Source: Forficula auricularia
Lineage: Eukaryota > Arthropoda > Insecta > Dermaptera > Forficulidae
Direction: 5' to 3'
Assembly: GCA_024734495.1 (NCBI GenBank)
Contig: JALMQS010000136.1
Span: 6,090,215-6,154,214 of the forward strand
Length of the DNA stretch: 64,000 bases
Part shown: one piece after another, positions 22,532 to 34,844 of the stretch
Numbering within the stretch: the stretch's first letter is position 1
How the letters are laid out: the number at the start of each line of letters is the position of its first letter
The notes under the pieces: model-generated
Database searches by the model: none
The model's input: the letters and a program-made list of their open reading frames with translations, nothing else
What the model was told of the DNA's origin: nothing
Translations under genes and position numbers: made by a program

Positions 22532-24237
22532 TGGCTCATTTTATAAAACATATTTGTCAGGAGTTCTTACTACAAGAAAAGAAATTCTACTTCACCGAAG
22601 TCCTGACAAATCTTATCTTACATTATTAAATGGGGAATTCTTGTATATAGAATCGGTTTCTCGAAAACGGCTATAACGATTTCGCTAAAAATTGGTGTAC
22701 TTATCAAGTGTCATGAGTTATTAGTCGTGTATAAATTTTAATCCGATTGAAATAAAGGAAGGGGGATGTAAATTAGTCATGTCGCAAAATAAATATTTTA
22801 ATCGTTCATATCTCGCCTTCGGTAAGTCGCAGAGAATTGAAATGTGACATTTAAGCTATCTAGAGGTTACCACAAGTATCACAAGATTTTGGCTAAAATA
22901 GAAGTTCCGGAACTTGATGTTTACGTACGTAAGAATGTACCCCCTCCCCCGCGTTTCGGAACCATAAATCTCAGAGCTAAGAAATTCGAAACTTAAGCTC
23001 AACATAGGCTAGAAGGAATATAACAAGGTTTTGCTTGAAATAGGACACCGGAAGTTGACATTTACATGAAAAAAATTTAGGTTTTTTTCTCAAAAACGAC
23101 ACAAACGATTTCTCTAAAAATTGGTGTACTTATCAACTGTCATGAGCTATTAGTCGTGTATAGATTTTAATCCGATTGAAATAAAGGAAGAGGGTGTAAA
23201 TTAGGAGTGTCGTAAAATAAATATTTTACTCATTCATATATTGTAAGGTCAGGTTGGATAACTCGTCCAGCTTCTTTTGTTTTCCCAAGGATAGTAATCC
23301 ATATTTTTGGCTATAACTAAGCTTCCTCACAATTTATAGATCTCGTGACTATATTAATTGAAAGATGAAATTTTCTTTAAATAATCATGATACTTTCAAC
23401 TTTTGATTATTCAAAATTTTGGAATTATCTTAAGTTGAATGTAAAGTTTTGCGGTTGGCCCAGTTAAACGCGTTGTGGGGTAATTGGACCAGCCCAGCCT
23501 ATTTGCTGTTTTTTAATTTTTAACATCTTTTGAGCAGTTGGACATGTTCCCCTATCCCTCAAGGCCCTGGCCGTAGGTAGAATTAGTCTTATTTGTATAT
23601 GGATTAAAAATAATCAAAGATGTAAGCGATTCGGGGTAATTGGGCCCTGACTAGGCTGGCCCAGTTGCACCAAGACCTCTATTTTTTTATTCTATTGAAT
23701 TTTTAAGGTAGATAAGTTTAAACGCCAAGTATAATTTTTAAAATCGATTTTTATTATAGAAAATTCAAAAAAGTATCATAAATCAAACAACTAAACAAAA
23801 TAATTTCATTTTACCCATTGAAATAAAGTTAAATAAGTTCCCTATGCTTAAGAAAGCCTTAATTAAGTACTTACTCAAGTCTCAATATTTTCAAGGAACT
23901 GGGTAAGGCAACTAGGTAAGAATAAGCACATAACTAGGTAAATAAGTAAATAAGTAATTAACTTAACTAAGTACTTAAGTATAAAATAAACTTAAAGAAA
24001 TTTCTCTAATTCAGGAACACTGAAAATTTCCCACCAATATGAAAAAGTGAATTGCGCTAAAAAAATGCGGTAAAATTAAAAAGCTCTGGGGTTACAGGAC
24101 CCCTGGCCCAGTCTCCCCCGCCCCCAGTTACCCCACCTGACCTTATTCGGTAACTCACAGAGCCTTGAAATTTGAAATTTAATCTATTTATAGGCAAAAA
24201 GTTAGCGAGCATCGGACTAAGTTGATAAAATGAGCCA

Positions 24238-24265
24238 CTGAGGAAGTCGCTAATCAGTGACGAAA
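24238..24265 (+). ncRNA. Hammerhead-like hairpin
   Basis: CTGAGGA, one A, stem GTCGCT/AGTGAC with one wobble and loop AATC, then GAAACG. Confidence 0.5.
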
Positions 24266-24949
24266 CGTTCGCCCCATTTAATTAAGAAACTTTGCCTTTG
24301 ATTTAAATTCTGTTCCAACTCTCAAGATCCTTTAAAAAAAAGTATTAATTATTATTTTCTATATCAATAATAATAAATAAATAGCTGTTGCCATAGCAAT
24401 GAATTAATTAGTTAATATATCTCAACCCCAAAATCAAAAATCCCTCATTTTTCGGTTCAAGGGTCAAATTTTGAAAGAATTAAAAAAACAATCTTAAAAA
24501 ACAAGCTTACCCTTTTATGCAGCAGATTTAGGCATTTTTATATGAGGTTAACAATTTTACAAAATAAATATTTTTAAAATAGGCACTACATAAGTATCAC
24601 CCAATTTGATACGATAGATTATTTGTTCTAATTAGAAATTGCGGATAAATTTTATAAATTGTATTATATTAAACTGTTTGTGAATTTTAAAAAGATTACA
24701 TTTAAATTTGTAGAAAAGATTCAATTAGAGTTTTCTTGTAAAGAAAGAGTATCTATTTGAGAAAGAAAGATTGAATTTTTCTCAAAATCAACTTGTGATA
24801 TAATCAATTAATTTTACGAACATGAATTTAGGTCGTATCAAAGATTTTAATAAATATGTTTATATTACATGTAGGAGAATCTTGTCCCTTCGGGAGTCGA
24901 ACCCAGGCACTAGTAAGCTTTCCGAGCAACTAGTCATACCCTTGAGACC

Positions 24950-25104
24950 GAGGGGTGAACCGCGACCTAAAATCGTGTACACCTACTTCCACTTCAATTT
25001 TCATTTCCAAGTAGAAGACAATAGATGACAATAGATTATCTAATGTATTCCAAAGTAATTCCAAAGACGGTGTACACCTAATTCCAATCGCGGTTCACCC
25101 CTCG
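24950..25104. mobile_element. GAGGGGTGAACC MITE with 9-bp TSD
   Basis: Ends GAGGGGTGAACCGCG and CGCGGTTCACCCCTCG are inverted copies. CTTGAGACC (24941-24949) and CTTGAGGCC (25105-25113) are the target duplication with one mismatch. Confidence 0.8.
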
Positions 25105-25155
25105 CTTGAGGCCATCACCTCCAAACATGCAAAATATAAACATATCTATTAAAAT

Positions 25156-25310
25156 TATTGGATAAAAAATACTTGGTAGGTTTCACATTAAGATATAAAA
25201 ATAAATTCGTTTTATTTTTTATATCTTAATGTGAAACCTACCAAGCTATTTTTTATCAATAATTTTAAAAAATGTTTCACCAAGTACTAACACCAAATTC
25301 CTTAAAAACT
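25156..25310 (+). mobile_element. Palindrome-plus-tail element, 14-bp TSD
   Basis: Palindrome GGTAGGTTTCACATTAAGAT and its inverse, then tail AATGTTTCACCAAGTACTAA and CACCAAATTCCTTAAAAAC. ATATCTATTAAAAT (25142-25155) and ATATCTATTACAAT (25311-25324) flank it. Confidence 0.75.
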
Positions 25311-25359
25311 ATATCTATTACAATCTTTGATACGACCTAAATTCATGTTCGTAGAGTTT

Positions 25360-26428
25360 TGTTATTAGAACTTGGAAAAATAATAGATTTTTTTTTAAGT
25401 ACCTTCTGGGACTAAAAGTTCACTTTTTATGAATCACATCGGCTACTTGACCCCTCAGGAGTCTATGTTTCAAATTTCAAATCATTCGGTTAAAACGTTT
25501 AACCTGGAGGTCAGTGAACATAGAGATATAGAATCCCAAAAATATTATATTGATTTTATTTGTCATGTACTATTAGTGGGTTCTCAAATTATAATAACTA
25601 TAATATAGTATTAGAATAAATATCTGTCTTTTGCCGACAGTAGAGATTTTGAAATATGTATATATTAGCTACGGAACCCACGATATACGAGTCCATCTCT
25701 CACTTGATATTTTTTTAACTCTTCTAAATTCGACAAACTAAATTGTCTATAAAATTTTATTGACCTATAAAAATTTAGACCGTCTATTAGAATCGAACTT
25801 GTTTCTAATTTTAATAACTTAATTTAAAGACCATAGAAATCAATCGGGATTTTTTTTTATGATCTTTTAAGAATAGATATACCTACCCACCTTCCTACCT
25901 ACGAGATATTCATTTTGAATAAAAGATTCGTTTCTCTTCTAAGGTTATTTTATTATTTAAATTACAACGGCTGAAGGGATGGATGCCTTTCACCCTTGGG
26001 GGGCTGGAGGGAGGCAGATAAAAAAAACACCGAAACGATAAATTTCATTTTATTTATTCTTTTTGACATATCAGCAAATCAAAGAAATATATGTATCTAA
26101 CCAAAAACATCAATAATTCATCATGCAAATTTTTTCTACTTTTATAAGTTCAAACTTTAAATTAAAAAAAAATGTATATTAATGATTGTCAGAATATACA
26201 TATATATTCTAATATTAGCGTGTTGAAAACTCAAGTCCTAGATATATTACCAAGTTTTTCACCTGAATTTGATTTTTGAGGGGCGGAATGAATCCCTTCT
26301 AACATGAAATAAAACCGAATGTTTTCTACATTTGATTCAATCACGAATCAACTGTAGGGAATTTTTGTCAAATATTGAGTGAAAATAATATTTGAACTTA
26401 TATATTTCTAACTTGAAATAATGATCTT
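25360..26428. other. No gene seen
   Basis: AT-rich DNA; 25430-25530 (GAATCACATCGGCTACTTGA, GACCCCTCAGGAGTC) has the look of an old repeat. No exon recognised. Confidence 0.35.
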
Positions 26429-26429
26429 A

Positions 26430-26826
26430 AATAAATTTTTATAATTTTTTAACTGATATAACAAAAAATAATTGACCTATCAATGAGAATTGTTTTGACC
26501 GCGCTTATGTGAAAAAGATATTTTATCACGAGACTATTGCGGATTATGCTATTGAAGTCTGTGGAGTCTTAAGTCTGGACCAAGAGAAAAAAATGTGATC
26601 TAGCGTATGTCTAGCGGGCTATACGCAAAATGACGTTGGATTGTAGCTAAATGGATCACATCTTTTCTCTCTTGGTCCAGACTTAAGACTCCACAGACTT
26701 CAATAGCATAATCCGCAATAGTCTCGTGATAAAATATCTTTTTCACATAAGCGCGGTCAAAACAATTCTCATTGATAGGTCAATTATTCTTTGTTATATC
26801 AGTTAAAAAATTATAAAAATTTATGA
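26430..26826. mobile_element. Near-perfect palindrome of about 400 bp
   Basis: Arms of about 165 bp (CGCTTATGTGAAAAAGATAT, GAGTCTTAAGTCTGGACCAA and more) are inverted with very few differences around a 55-nt centre. Related sequence, split by another MITE, lies at 41480-42010. Confidence 0.8.
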
Positions 26827-27220
26827 AATAAAACGTTTTTCCATAAAATAAATAATAATACTTATAATCGCCTAGATCAGTGCTTCCCAACCTTTTTCAT
26901 GCCATGGCCCCCTAAATCTGAAAAAATAATCCGCGCACTCCCGAAAAAAAAACAACATATTTTAGTCGATAAAATTTATATTTCATATGTTTAAATTTTA
27001 TCACAAAGAATAGTAACTTACAAACAGTTTTTAAAAATAAAATAAAAAAAAAAACTTAGCATGAAAAACCATAAAAATGTTCATAAATAAATATTTGTAT
27101 TTTACTTATGGAAAGTGGTGTAGGTTTTAGGTGAAACATGATGTTAGTTAATAGAGTAAAGGGTGTGTAGTTTCACAGGGAATGAAATAAAACTCAAAGG
27201 GTTTATACAAACTCAATATA

Positions 27221-27245
27221 TTTCGAATTATTAGTCCATCATCAG
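27221..27245 (-). ncRNA. Hammerhead-like hairpin, short stem
   Basis: CTGATGA, one T, stem GGA/TTC with loop CTAATAA, then GAAATA. Confidence 0.35.
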
Positions 27246-27293
27246 GAGTTTACAAGTTAATACTATTATTTACTACTATTAACTTGTAAACTC

Positions 27294-27323
27294 CTGATGA
27301 TGGGATGGACTAATAATCCGAAA
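27294..27323 (+). ncRNA. Hammerhead-like hairpin
   Basis: CTGATGA, TG, stem GGAT/ATCC with a 9-nt loop, then GAAATA. Confidence 0.4.
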
Positions 27324-27879
27324 TATATTGAGTTTGTATAAACCTCTTTGAGTTTTATTTCATTCACTGTGAAACTACACCCTTTACTCTATTAACTAAA
27401 TATTTGTACTTTCTAGTGAAGATTTTCACGGACCCTAGGTGAGTAGCGCTTCACTTCTTACAAAAATGGCTCTATGATTGGTTTGCCTCAAAAGAGCAAC
27501 AGTTTTTTTTGGCTAGGGGTCCATAAATTGCCTAAAATGTGTAGCTAGCGATGGGCAATACTTTGAATAAAATATTCTTTTTTTAAAAATTAACATACAG
27601 TACGCACCAAGCTATTAAAATATTTTTTACCATTTTCATACAATAAATGTGAATTTTCTATAAAAAGAATACGGTTTTTATATTTACAGACCCGGTAAAT
27701 ATTATATATTTTTTAAAATTAAATATTTTGATATTTTGGCTTGACCAGGAACTTCAGGGTTCTGTCACGAGAATGAAAGAAATGAATCTATGTAGAACTT
27801 ACTTAATTTTCCTATATGTATTCCCATGGAATAGGCTGGAGTTCCATTCTTTCCGTAACGTGTATAGTTTCTTTTGATA

Positions 27880-28445
27880 GCGTATGGACCTGCTCCTCTA
27901 GCTCGGATTCTGCCGTTCAATCTCTTAGGGCCCATTGTATGTCGGTTGATAAACTCTTTAACCGTTGGCAAAGGGTAAATGGCTGGGATGGCCAATCAGA
28001 TGAAAGTGCCTGCCAATGAGATGACAGTCACTTTCATCTGATTGGCCATTCCAGCCATTTACCCTTGCCATCGGTTAAAGAGTTTACCAACCGACATACA
28101 ATCGGCCCTAAGCCATTGTATAGGCCGGATATCTTGTCTTAGGCCCGGTTGTATGTCGCAAAGTAAATGCTTTTTACCACTAACCAAGGTAGATGGTAAA
28201 TGGAGCCATTGGGATGGCCAATCAGATGACAGGCACATTCAGGGCCGGTTGTATGTCGCAAAGTAAATGATTTTTACCACTAACACAGTGTAGATGGTAA
28301 ATGGAGGGATTAGGGATGACCAATCAGATGCCAGGTACTGACAGTGCCTGGCATTTGATTGGCCATCCCAGTCGCTCCATTTACCATCTACCTTGGTTAG
28401 TGGTAAAAAGCATTTACTTTGCGACATACAACCGGGCCTTAGTAA
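27880..28445. mobile_element. Cluster of three palindromic MITE units (GGCCCGGTTGTATGTCGC ends)
   Basis: AAGGCCCGGTTGTATGTCGC and its inverse occur at 28141, 28237 and 28424; each unit has CATTTACC.TCTACC and GGCCAATCAGATG words, so the region folds as 27920-28115 and 28140-28445. Apparent reading frames starting MAIPAIYP arise from the palindrome and are not genes. Confidence 0.7.
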
Positions 28446-28449
28446 GGCC

Positions 28450-29850
28450 ATGGTGTGGAAAGCCCACCAGAGGTGGCAACATATATGCCCCAGGACCAGG
28501 ACCTTGGTACGATCAATTGTTATGAATATTTGGAAAATTTTAACTTATGGATGGTATTTTGAATGTATTATAAATCTTTTTAATAGATAATATCGTTTGT
28601 GCATAAAAATTAAATATTAATAGTCTGAAATTTCAAAAAAAAAAACTAATCTTTTCGATGGCTTGAAATTTGGAATTTACAACTAACAGGTCACGTCACA
28701 AAAGTTTAATTCAAATAATTACAATAATCGTGGATCAAATTAGATATTTTCAATTGCATATTGAAGAAGTTTATCTGGAAATTTGACCCTCTCGCAGCAA
28801 GAAAATCTGGAACCTAGGTTCAATTTCCCAGGAGATTAACATACAATCAAATGAGAAATCACTTTGTATTTCTTGTAAAATTAAAATATCTCAAATTCAT
28901 AAGCTATACTACTCTAGACAAAACACCATTTTAATTGAAATATTGGTTCTTGTCCTGGTAGAAAAAGTGACCAGAATACAAGAATTGCCCATTTAAGCTT
29001 ATACATTTTCTAAATGCTCAAGGTTTTTTTCTTTATATGGCAAGAACTTAGAAATTCTTCAAGTTCCATAATTGTGATTGAAACCCCTCGATTACCAAGT
29101 CCTTTAACTAATGAAACCATTATTCATTTGTTCCTCTTCTCCTGCTGTATGTATAAACAGCGCCTCTTTTAATCATATTCTATATCAGTATTTGATTTCC
29201 AATTCATGAATTCCTGAAGGGTCTCCGTCTCTCTCACTTCATATTTGATCTGTCTATTTGTCATCCTGAAAAATAACCAGCCTATTCTATTCTTGACACT
29301 TGGACAATAACCCGCGCCTCTCTTAACGATCAAAAATATATTAATTTGAGTAATTCGCTGACAAACACGATTGCTGAGGGGTTGCCGACCAGGGGGGTGG
29401 TTGAATAAACCCCATTAAAGTTGAGTTAATGCCCGCAGGCTGCTTAGACTTTGTAATAATGTCTGGTTACAATGTTCATGGAGGGTGAGCCCGCCCTACC
29501 CTCAGTGACATATGCACTGGCGGAGTCCACTGGTTTGGAAAATGATTGGCTCAACGACTGATTGGCTGATGAATTGGCGACGGATAAACATTTTGATAAA
29601 GGGGGCGAGACTTTGATCCTGGTCTCTAAGCTGCTATTTAAAAATTATTATCACGGTCATCCATCTCTCGGCCAGGCAAACAAGTCTATCTACCAGCCAG
29701 CCTGAGCCATTTACGCGATAAAATCTACATAAGAATCCTTGCTTTTGTGTTGAGATTTTCGATTTGCCCTTTTTTTCATCCCTGAATGCTTGTTGGTTCA
29801 AATGTCAGCGTATACAGGGTAAAAGGGGTAGGTAATTACAAATTCATAAA
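28450..29850. other. Unique-looking DNA, GC-richer island at 29340-29720
   Basis: No exon, tRNA or repeat recognised. 29380-29720 is GC-rich and repeat-free (GGGGTTGCCGACCAGGGGGG, AGCCCGCCCTACCCTCAG), similar in texture to 10140-10400, 31540-31870 and 41000-41120. Regulatory islands are possible. Confidence 0.3.
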
Positions 29851-30860
29851 GAGAAATCAATGAGATTGTCCTCTATAGTTAAATCCAAATAAACATATAT
29901 ACAGGGTGTCCCGAACCACAACGTTAAACAGAGAACAGGGTATAGGCCAGTTTATGACGGTACAGAAACTGATTTTTTTTTAACCGACTTCAAAAAAGGA
30001 GAAGGTTATCAATTCGTCTGCGACTTTTTACTTTACCATACAGGGTATGGTCAATTATTGTAATCGTGCATGAAAAAAGTATTTTTTTGCTTCTTTTTTT
30101 CGAAATATCTCAAAAACTGAAAAAAGCTGAAACTATTTTGATTAAAAAAAATTAGGCGAAACCATGGCATCTCGATCTACAAAAAAGCCCTAATAAGTGA
30201 ACATCGAAAAAATTATATTACTGTATATAACTGTTTTGTCAAAATGTCTGTTAGCCTGTTAGTTATTCTGTGCGTTACCAAATTGTTATGGACGTGCTAG
30301 CTCAAAAACTAGTAGGTTTTGTATATTGAGATTAAGAGCTCATTAGATTTTGGAGCATATCGACCCAAAACTAAGGGGGGAGGTTAAAAATTAAAATTAT
30401 AATATTTTCAAACTAAAAAAAAAAAACAAGAAAAATGAAATATACCTACTATAAAATGAACCTATAATAACGAAGATATTTTTTTTTTGGGGCCAAAATT
30501 AGGGGGCGGGGTCAAAAAATAAAAATCTAGGCCATTTGAGCAAACTCAATAATGGAAATTATAAAAATAACACCTATATCTACTATTAACTCTACGTCAA
30601 ATTCTCGTTATAAGCAAAGTTGTATAGAGGATGTGATTTCTGACAACTTTAGGATAAAGAAATTCCCCTCCCTAAAAACCCCCACAAAAAAGGAGGGGGG
30701 GGGCAAAAACTGAAAAATTTAGCATTTTGAACCAAACTCAACCAAAATTTGCATAGATAATTTTTATGTCCCCTATAGATTAGAAATGCAAAAAGTTGCC
30801 ACCCAAAATGGAGGTAAGGGAGTCAAAAAATTGAAATTCCATTCGAAATTGGCATAAAAT
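29851..30860. repeat. Composite of insect interspersed repeats
   Basis: 29847-29876 is a second unoccupied copy of the SINE target repeat. 29904 starts ACAGGGTGTCCCGAAC, a common insect mariner/MITE-type end. 29979 has ACCGACTTCAAAAAAGGAGA, then 30030-30290 the TTTACCATACAGGGTATGGT repeat, and 30380-30830 diverged satellite-type monomers on -. No gene. Confidence 0.65.
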
Positions 30861-30869
30861 GGCTGGAGA

Positions 30870-32515
30870 TATTCTTATGAAATTTCGTATTTGAATCATT
30901 TTTAACTTAAAATGACTTCTATAGAACATTTTGATATATCGCAACAGCCAGAACTGTTGCGTACCTATAATAGTACAAAAATACTACTCCTATATTATTT
31001 GGTATAATCACATTAACTCATTGCAAAAATACAAAAATAAATTGTAACTACTTTTTTCTTGTATTAATTAGATACGTATTGCTAAAACATATGTTGTAAG
31101 ATTACAATACTGGTATATAATATTACTAAAAAGTTTTGAGGCCTGACTTCGCGCATTTTTTATAGTAAAGTAATATAAGAAATTTTTAACAGTGTCGTTA
31201 GATTAATATACTTTAATTAAAATTATTTTAAAAAATTCTACAAATTCACTCATTGCTTCTTTACCAATTTCACTATTAAGAATTTTGGCTATCAATCTAT
31301 ACCTATAATTATATAAGTGAAAGTAAAAAAACAATATAAAGTAGATAAGCGTGCCCGATTGAGAGTGTTTATTATATCCACACTTGTTGTTAATGTTATT
31401 ATTACTTAATCTATCTATTTCTTTAAAATACCTTTATAATGTATTTAAAGAGGCCTGTCTGTCTGTCTCATGGCAAGAGGTAATTATCTCGAAACCTGAT
31501 CCTTTTGAAAATAATAATTACTCAGGCAGAAGATAAACCACCCGAGAGAGAAGGGGTTCTTCTCTCTTTGAAATCTCCTGTTGTTTTGCGTCTTGTTGTC
31601 CGCTGGGCGGAGCCACGTGCGGGGCCAGCTGGCGTTTCTCGGGGTGCGTGCGTGTGCTACCCATAGGCAGGACAGAGGTAACACGTGTTCAGGAGTCTGT
31701 CTAATGACGGTCATTCAGTGGTGCCGATCATTGGGATTAGCACATGATGCGATTATACACTTCCAAATGGGCAGCTAACGGGCCGAGGGGGTTGCTTCGG
31801 TTCGGTTCGATTGGAATCATTAGTCAGATGCCTACAGGGTGGACACAAGGTCGCTCTCCCGCCTGCCCCCAATTCACTTTCCAATAAAAAAAGAAAAAAA
31901 AACGTTCAAAATATTGACTTATTTTCTCGTTTAATAAGATGTTTTTATTTTAATGAGAAATGTATTTTTTTCTTTCTCTAAACCAGCTGCGAAATCCGCC
32001 TTCTGCGGGCATCTCGCTTGCCAGGGCACTATACACCCCCTGGACTCCGTAATGGGTTTTAAAATAATAATTTTAATAAATTGTTAACTTTTAACGAGAT
32101 AGGTGTTTGTTCAAGGTGAAACATTTTTTAAAATACAATCTCTGCGGCAGGCCGTAGGGAAGAGGTAGATTTTGAAGGGGATCTACCCCCTTTTAGACTG
32201 GTCCTATCAACAACTTTTCAGATACAAGGTGTAGAGGTCAATCACTAGAATATTAGCCATTTGCAACTAAACTGGTATCATTCATATTAACGTTGTTACG
32301 AGTTTTTAAAGATTTCAAACCCCCCCCCCACCGATTTCCACCCCCTTGGGGCTGAAGTCACCAAAAACTAATCAGTTCTTGTTTACGTCAAGACTAAATG
32401 TTGTAGCAAATTTTATTGCAATCGGCTGAACGTTGCAGCCTGCAGCGCACCCACAAAATTAACTATAATGACATTTTCCGGAAGTCGCACCATGAGAGTG
32501 AGCGAAATCTACTTA
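30870..32515. other. No gene seen; GC island at 31540-31870; Helitron-like end near 31981
   Basis: 31540-31870 is GC-rich and repeat-free. 31981-32040 (CCAGCTGCGAAATCCGCCTT, CTGCGGGCATCTCGCTTGCC) resembles the - strand Helitron 3' ends at 2478 and 54765, and the following 32100-32510 may be an old Helitron body. No protein recognised. Confidence 0.35.
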
Positions 32516-32517
32516 AA

Positions 32518-32710
32518 AATTGAGTAACATTACGAGGTGGGTTTCACATAAAATAAAATAAAACAAAAGTGAGTTTTGATTTCAATATAGGTATTATAGT
32601 TTTCTAATTCCTGAAGATGGGCTGACAACCCGAAATATATCGAAATCAAAACTTTTTGTTTTATTTTATTTTATGTGAAACTCATCTCGTAATTTTACTC
32701 AATTTTTTAT
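32518..32710. mobile_element. Palindromic element with hammerhead-like hairpin
   Basis: Arms of about 60 bp (ATTACGAGGTGGGTTTCACA, AAAATAAAACAAAAGTGAG and inverse) match the arms of the 33997 element, but here the hairpin between the arms is kept. No shared tail is visible. Confidence 0.7.
32611..32635 (+). ncRNA. Hammerhead-like hairpin
   Basis: CTGAAGA, one T, stem GGG/CCC with loop CTGACAA, then GAAATA. Confidence 0.4.
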
Positions 32711-33389
32711 TTTTAATAAATTGCAATTTGTCATGAACTATTAGTGAGTTTTAAAATTGAAAAAATTACCTCGGCGTCGTTGCGCAAGCCGATTTTAATA
32801 ACTATGGATAGATAAAGTAAAGAAAATTTTAAAAAATTTAAGAAAACGCAAGGGGGTACATACGTCATACATGGATTTTTGCTTCTTGGGAACACAATAT
32901 CCGGTTTTATGTCTTAACTAGTTGGTTTAATATTTATTTTATAAAATTTATATCCAATGAAAATGCAGTCAAAAATAGACTAAAATGGTGATTATTTGTT
33001 TCGAATATCTTGAAATCTAGTTCCAGATTCAAAATTTTAAATTAGCACTTTTATTTTTCGAAAACTTTTCAATAGATTTAAACAAGTTTAGTTAATCGTA
33101 TTCATAATTTAATTAATAAACAAGATCTTAGGAAATTTTAGATAAATCAATGAATCACAGAGAATTATATTAAATTAAGACTTCTTATTGATTTATTTAT
33201 CCAATTTCCTACGATCTTGTAAACTTTTCAGTAGATTTTCTGGTTTCTTATCTTAAAGAGAAAAAAAATTACCAGGGCAAATCGTATCAGATATAATTTC
33301 CAGTAAGTAGGTACATATAAATCTCAACCAATGTTTTAAGGAAATTTATAATTTTAAGGGCCGCATTCATTGCAGTCCTGGGCTGGATG

Positions 33390-34290
33390 GGGACCGAGGG
33401 TTGCATAGCCCTGATATATATGTTTATTTGCATCAATTCAAAGGACGTATCTACTCAGAAATTAAACACCTCAATCTCCAAAATCCAAGCATGGACCGAT
33501 AAATGGAGAATTAAATTAAATGAGAGCAAATCGGTACATGTTGATTTTACCAATAAAAAGATTAACTATGTACCGGTATATCTCAATGGCAAAATTGTTC
33601 CATACTCTAATCAAGCGAAGTACCTCGGCATGACGCTGGACGTGCGCCTTCGCTGGAAAGCTCATGTCAAGAAAAAAGAGAAGAACTAAACAATAAATAC
33701 CGAAATATGCATTGGATAATGGGCAGACAGTCCTCAATGCCTGTCCAAAACAAGCTGCTCTTATACAACCAAGTCCTTAAACCAGTCTGGACTTATGGCA
33801 TTCAGTTGTGGGGGTGTGCCAGCCAGACAAATAGAAACATAATACAAATTTTCCAAAACAAAGTTCTGAGGAGCATTGTCAACGCACCGTGGTACATTCG
33901 AAACACAGACCTCCATCGTGATCTCGGAATTGAGACGGTCAGTGAAGTCATCAAAAAATCGGCCATAGCCCACCAGGCGAGACTGGAATCACATATAATA
34001 ATAAAACTTGAGTAAGATACGAGGTAGGTTTCACAAAAAGAAATAAAACAAAATTGAGTTTTGAATTCAAAACTCAATTTTGTTTTATTTCTTTTTTTGT
34101 GAAACTACCTCGTACTTACTCATGTTTTATTATTATATTAAAATGTTTCACCTAGAACCAACACCGAACTCCTTAAAAGTTATGGAATCACATATTAATG
34201 AAGAGGGTGCCCAACTCCTCGATGTGGACAACATGACACGGAGGCTCAGGCGAATTAAACCTCATGAACTTGTGGAAGGTGTCCACTGAT
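33390..34290 (+). mobile_element. Jockey-like LINE, ORF2 C-terminal part, broken
   Basis: The frame 33412-33688 (SISKIQAWTDKWRIKLNESKS, KYLGMTLDVRLRWKAHVKK) shifts near 33690 into 33707-33995 (LLLYNQVLKPVWTYGIQLWG, NKVLRSIVNAPWYIRNTDLH) and, after the insertion at 33997-34182, ends with NEEGAQLLDV and RRLRRIKPHEL before TGA at 34288. This is the post-palm part of Jockey-type reverse transcriptases. A frameshift and a nested insertion make it dead. Confidence 0.85.
33997..34182 (+). mobile_element. Palindrome-plus-tail element in the LINE, 13-bp TSD
   Basis: Palindrome ACGAGGTAGGTTTCACAAAA and inverse, then tail ATGTTTCACCTAGAACCAAC and ACCGAACTCCTTAAAAG. TGGAATCACATAT is perfectly duplicated at 33984-33996 and 34183-34195, and removing the element rejoins the LINE frame (LESHI then NEEG). 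The hairpin between the arms is absent. Confidence 0.9.
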
Positions 34291-34759
34291 AGGAAGAAAG
34301 AAAAAGAAGACAAATAATTTTAAAAAATTAATCAAATATTATGTAAAATATTGATTGAAATTGTATAAATTTTAAATATAAGACTGATATTACTTATTAG
34401 CTGCTGGGCAGCTAGATTGTAATTGTTATAATAATAATAAAAAAAAAAATCAATCAAAGGACAATCTGATTTTTTTTTTTTTTTTTAATGATATTGATGA
34501 GAGAAGGAGATACACCAGAAGGTGGATCCCCTAAAGGCCTGTATGGGCTGGCCCCTCAATCGTGAAAAGAACAGAGCAGAAGGAAAAGAAGCCGGGATCA
34601 CGAGCCAATCTCAGAAACTTAGATACAATTCAATATCCAATTTACCAAGGTTTTAGGGGCTTCGAGCAGTGGTAAATTCTCCGCGCGATAAATTCGGTTA
34701 AATTTATCTCCCACTTAATTTTTATTACCAGACCCTATACTTACAGAAAAAATGTCTGG

Positions 34760-34834
34760 GTATAGCCGGGAATCGAACCCGAGACCTCCGGGTTGCCAGT
34801 CAGTTACTCTGACCATTACACCACCGAGGCGGAC
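34760..34834 (-). pseudogene. tRNA-like unit of the SINE
   Basis: GTCCGCCTCGGTGGTGTAAT starts an acceptor and D-arm with A-box TGGTGTAATGGTCAGAG; CGGGTTCGATTCCCG forms a proper T arm. Identity of the parent tRNA is not clear. Confidence 0.7.
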
Positions 34835-34844
34835 AAAGTAGTAT

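Larger units (their letters stand above)
22441..24338. mobile_element. 1.9-kb palindrome-ended element with hammerhead-like termini
   Basis: Terminal segments 22441-22560 and 24225-24338 are inverted copies (GGGTCAGAATTTAAATCAAA / CTTTGATTTAAATTCTG, AAATAGCCCAAACGTTTCGC / GAAACGTTCGCCCCATTTAA), each with a hammerhead-like hairpin. The interior has two direct repeats of about 150 bp (22655-22800 and 23075-23230: CGATTTCNCTAAAAATTGGT, TATTAGTCGTGTATA) and a set of GGGGTAATTGG / CCAGTTACCCC words at 23460-24140. No protein found. Confidence 0.7.
24820..25355. mobile_element. Inverted-ended repeat hosting two later insertions
   Basis: Outer inverted repeats GAACATGAATTTAGGTCGTA (24819 onward) and the inverse at 25335-25354. 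Between them is a tRNA-like stretch on - (B-box GGGTTCGACTCCC at 24892-24904), split by the MITE at 24950-25104, then the palindrome-plus-tail element at 25156-25310. The host is likely a tRNA-related repeat. Confidence 0.6.
27104..27396 (-). mobile_element. Palindrome-plus-tail element with two hammerhead-like hairpins, 16-bp TSD
   Basis: On - it has inverted units (GAGTAAAGGGTGTAGTTTCA, CTCAATATATTTCGGATTAT) around 27270, then the shared tail ATGTTTCACCTAAAACCTAC and ACCACTTTCC. TAAATATTTGTATTTT (27088-27103) and TAAATATTTGTACTTT (27397-27412) flank it. This is the most complete small member of the family. Confidence 0.85.
26877..27560. mobile_element. hAT-like element (CAGTGCTTCCCAACC end), interrupted
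   Basis: The left end CAGTGCTTCCCAACCTTTTT followed by CATGGCCCCC is the typical start of non-autonomous hAT elements. Body words continue on both sides of the insertion 27104-27396. The right end is not sharp. Confidence 0.55.

Noticed and set aside
27765..28525. Set of small frames starting MAIPAIYP
   Set aside because: They come from inverted MITE copies and occur on both strands of the same palindrome.
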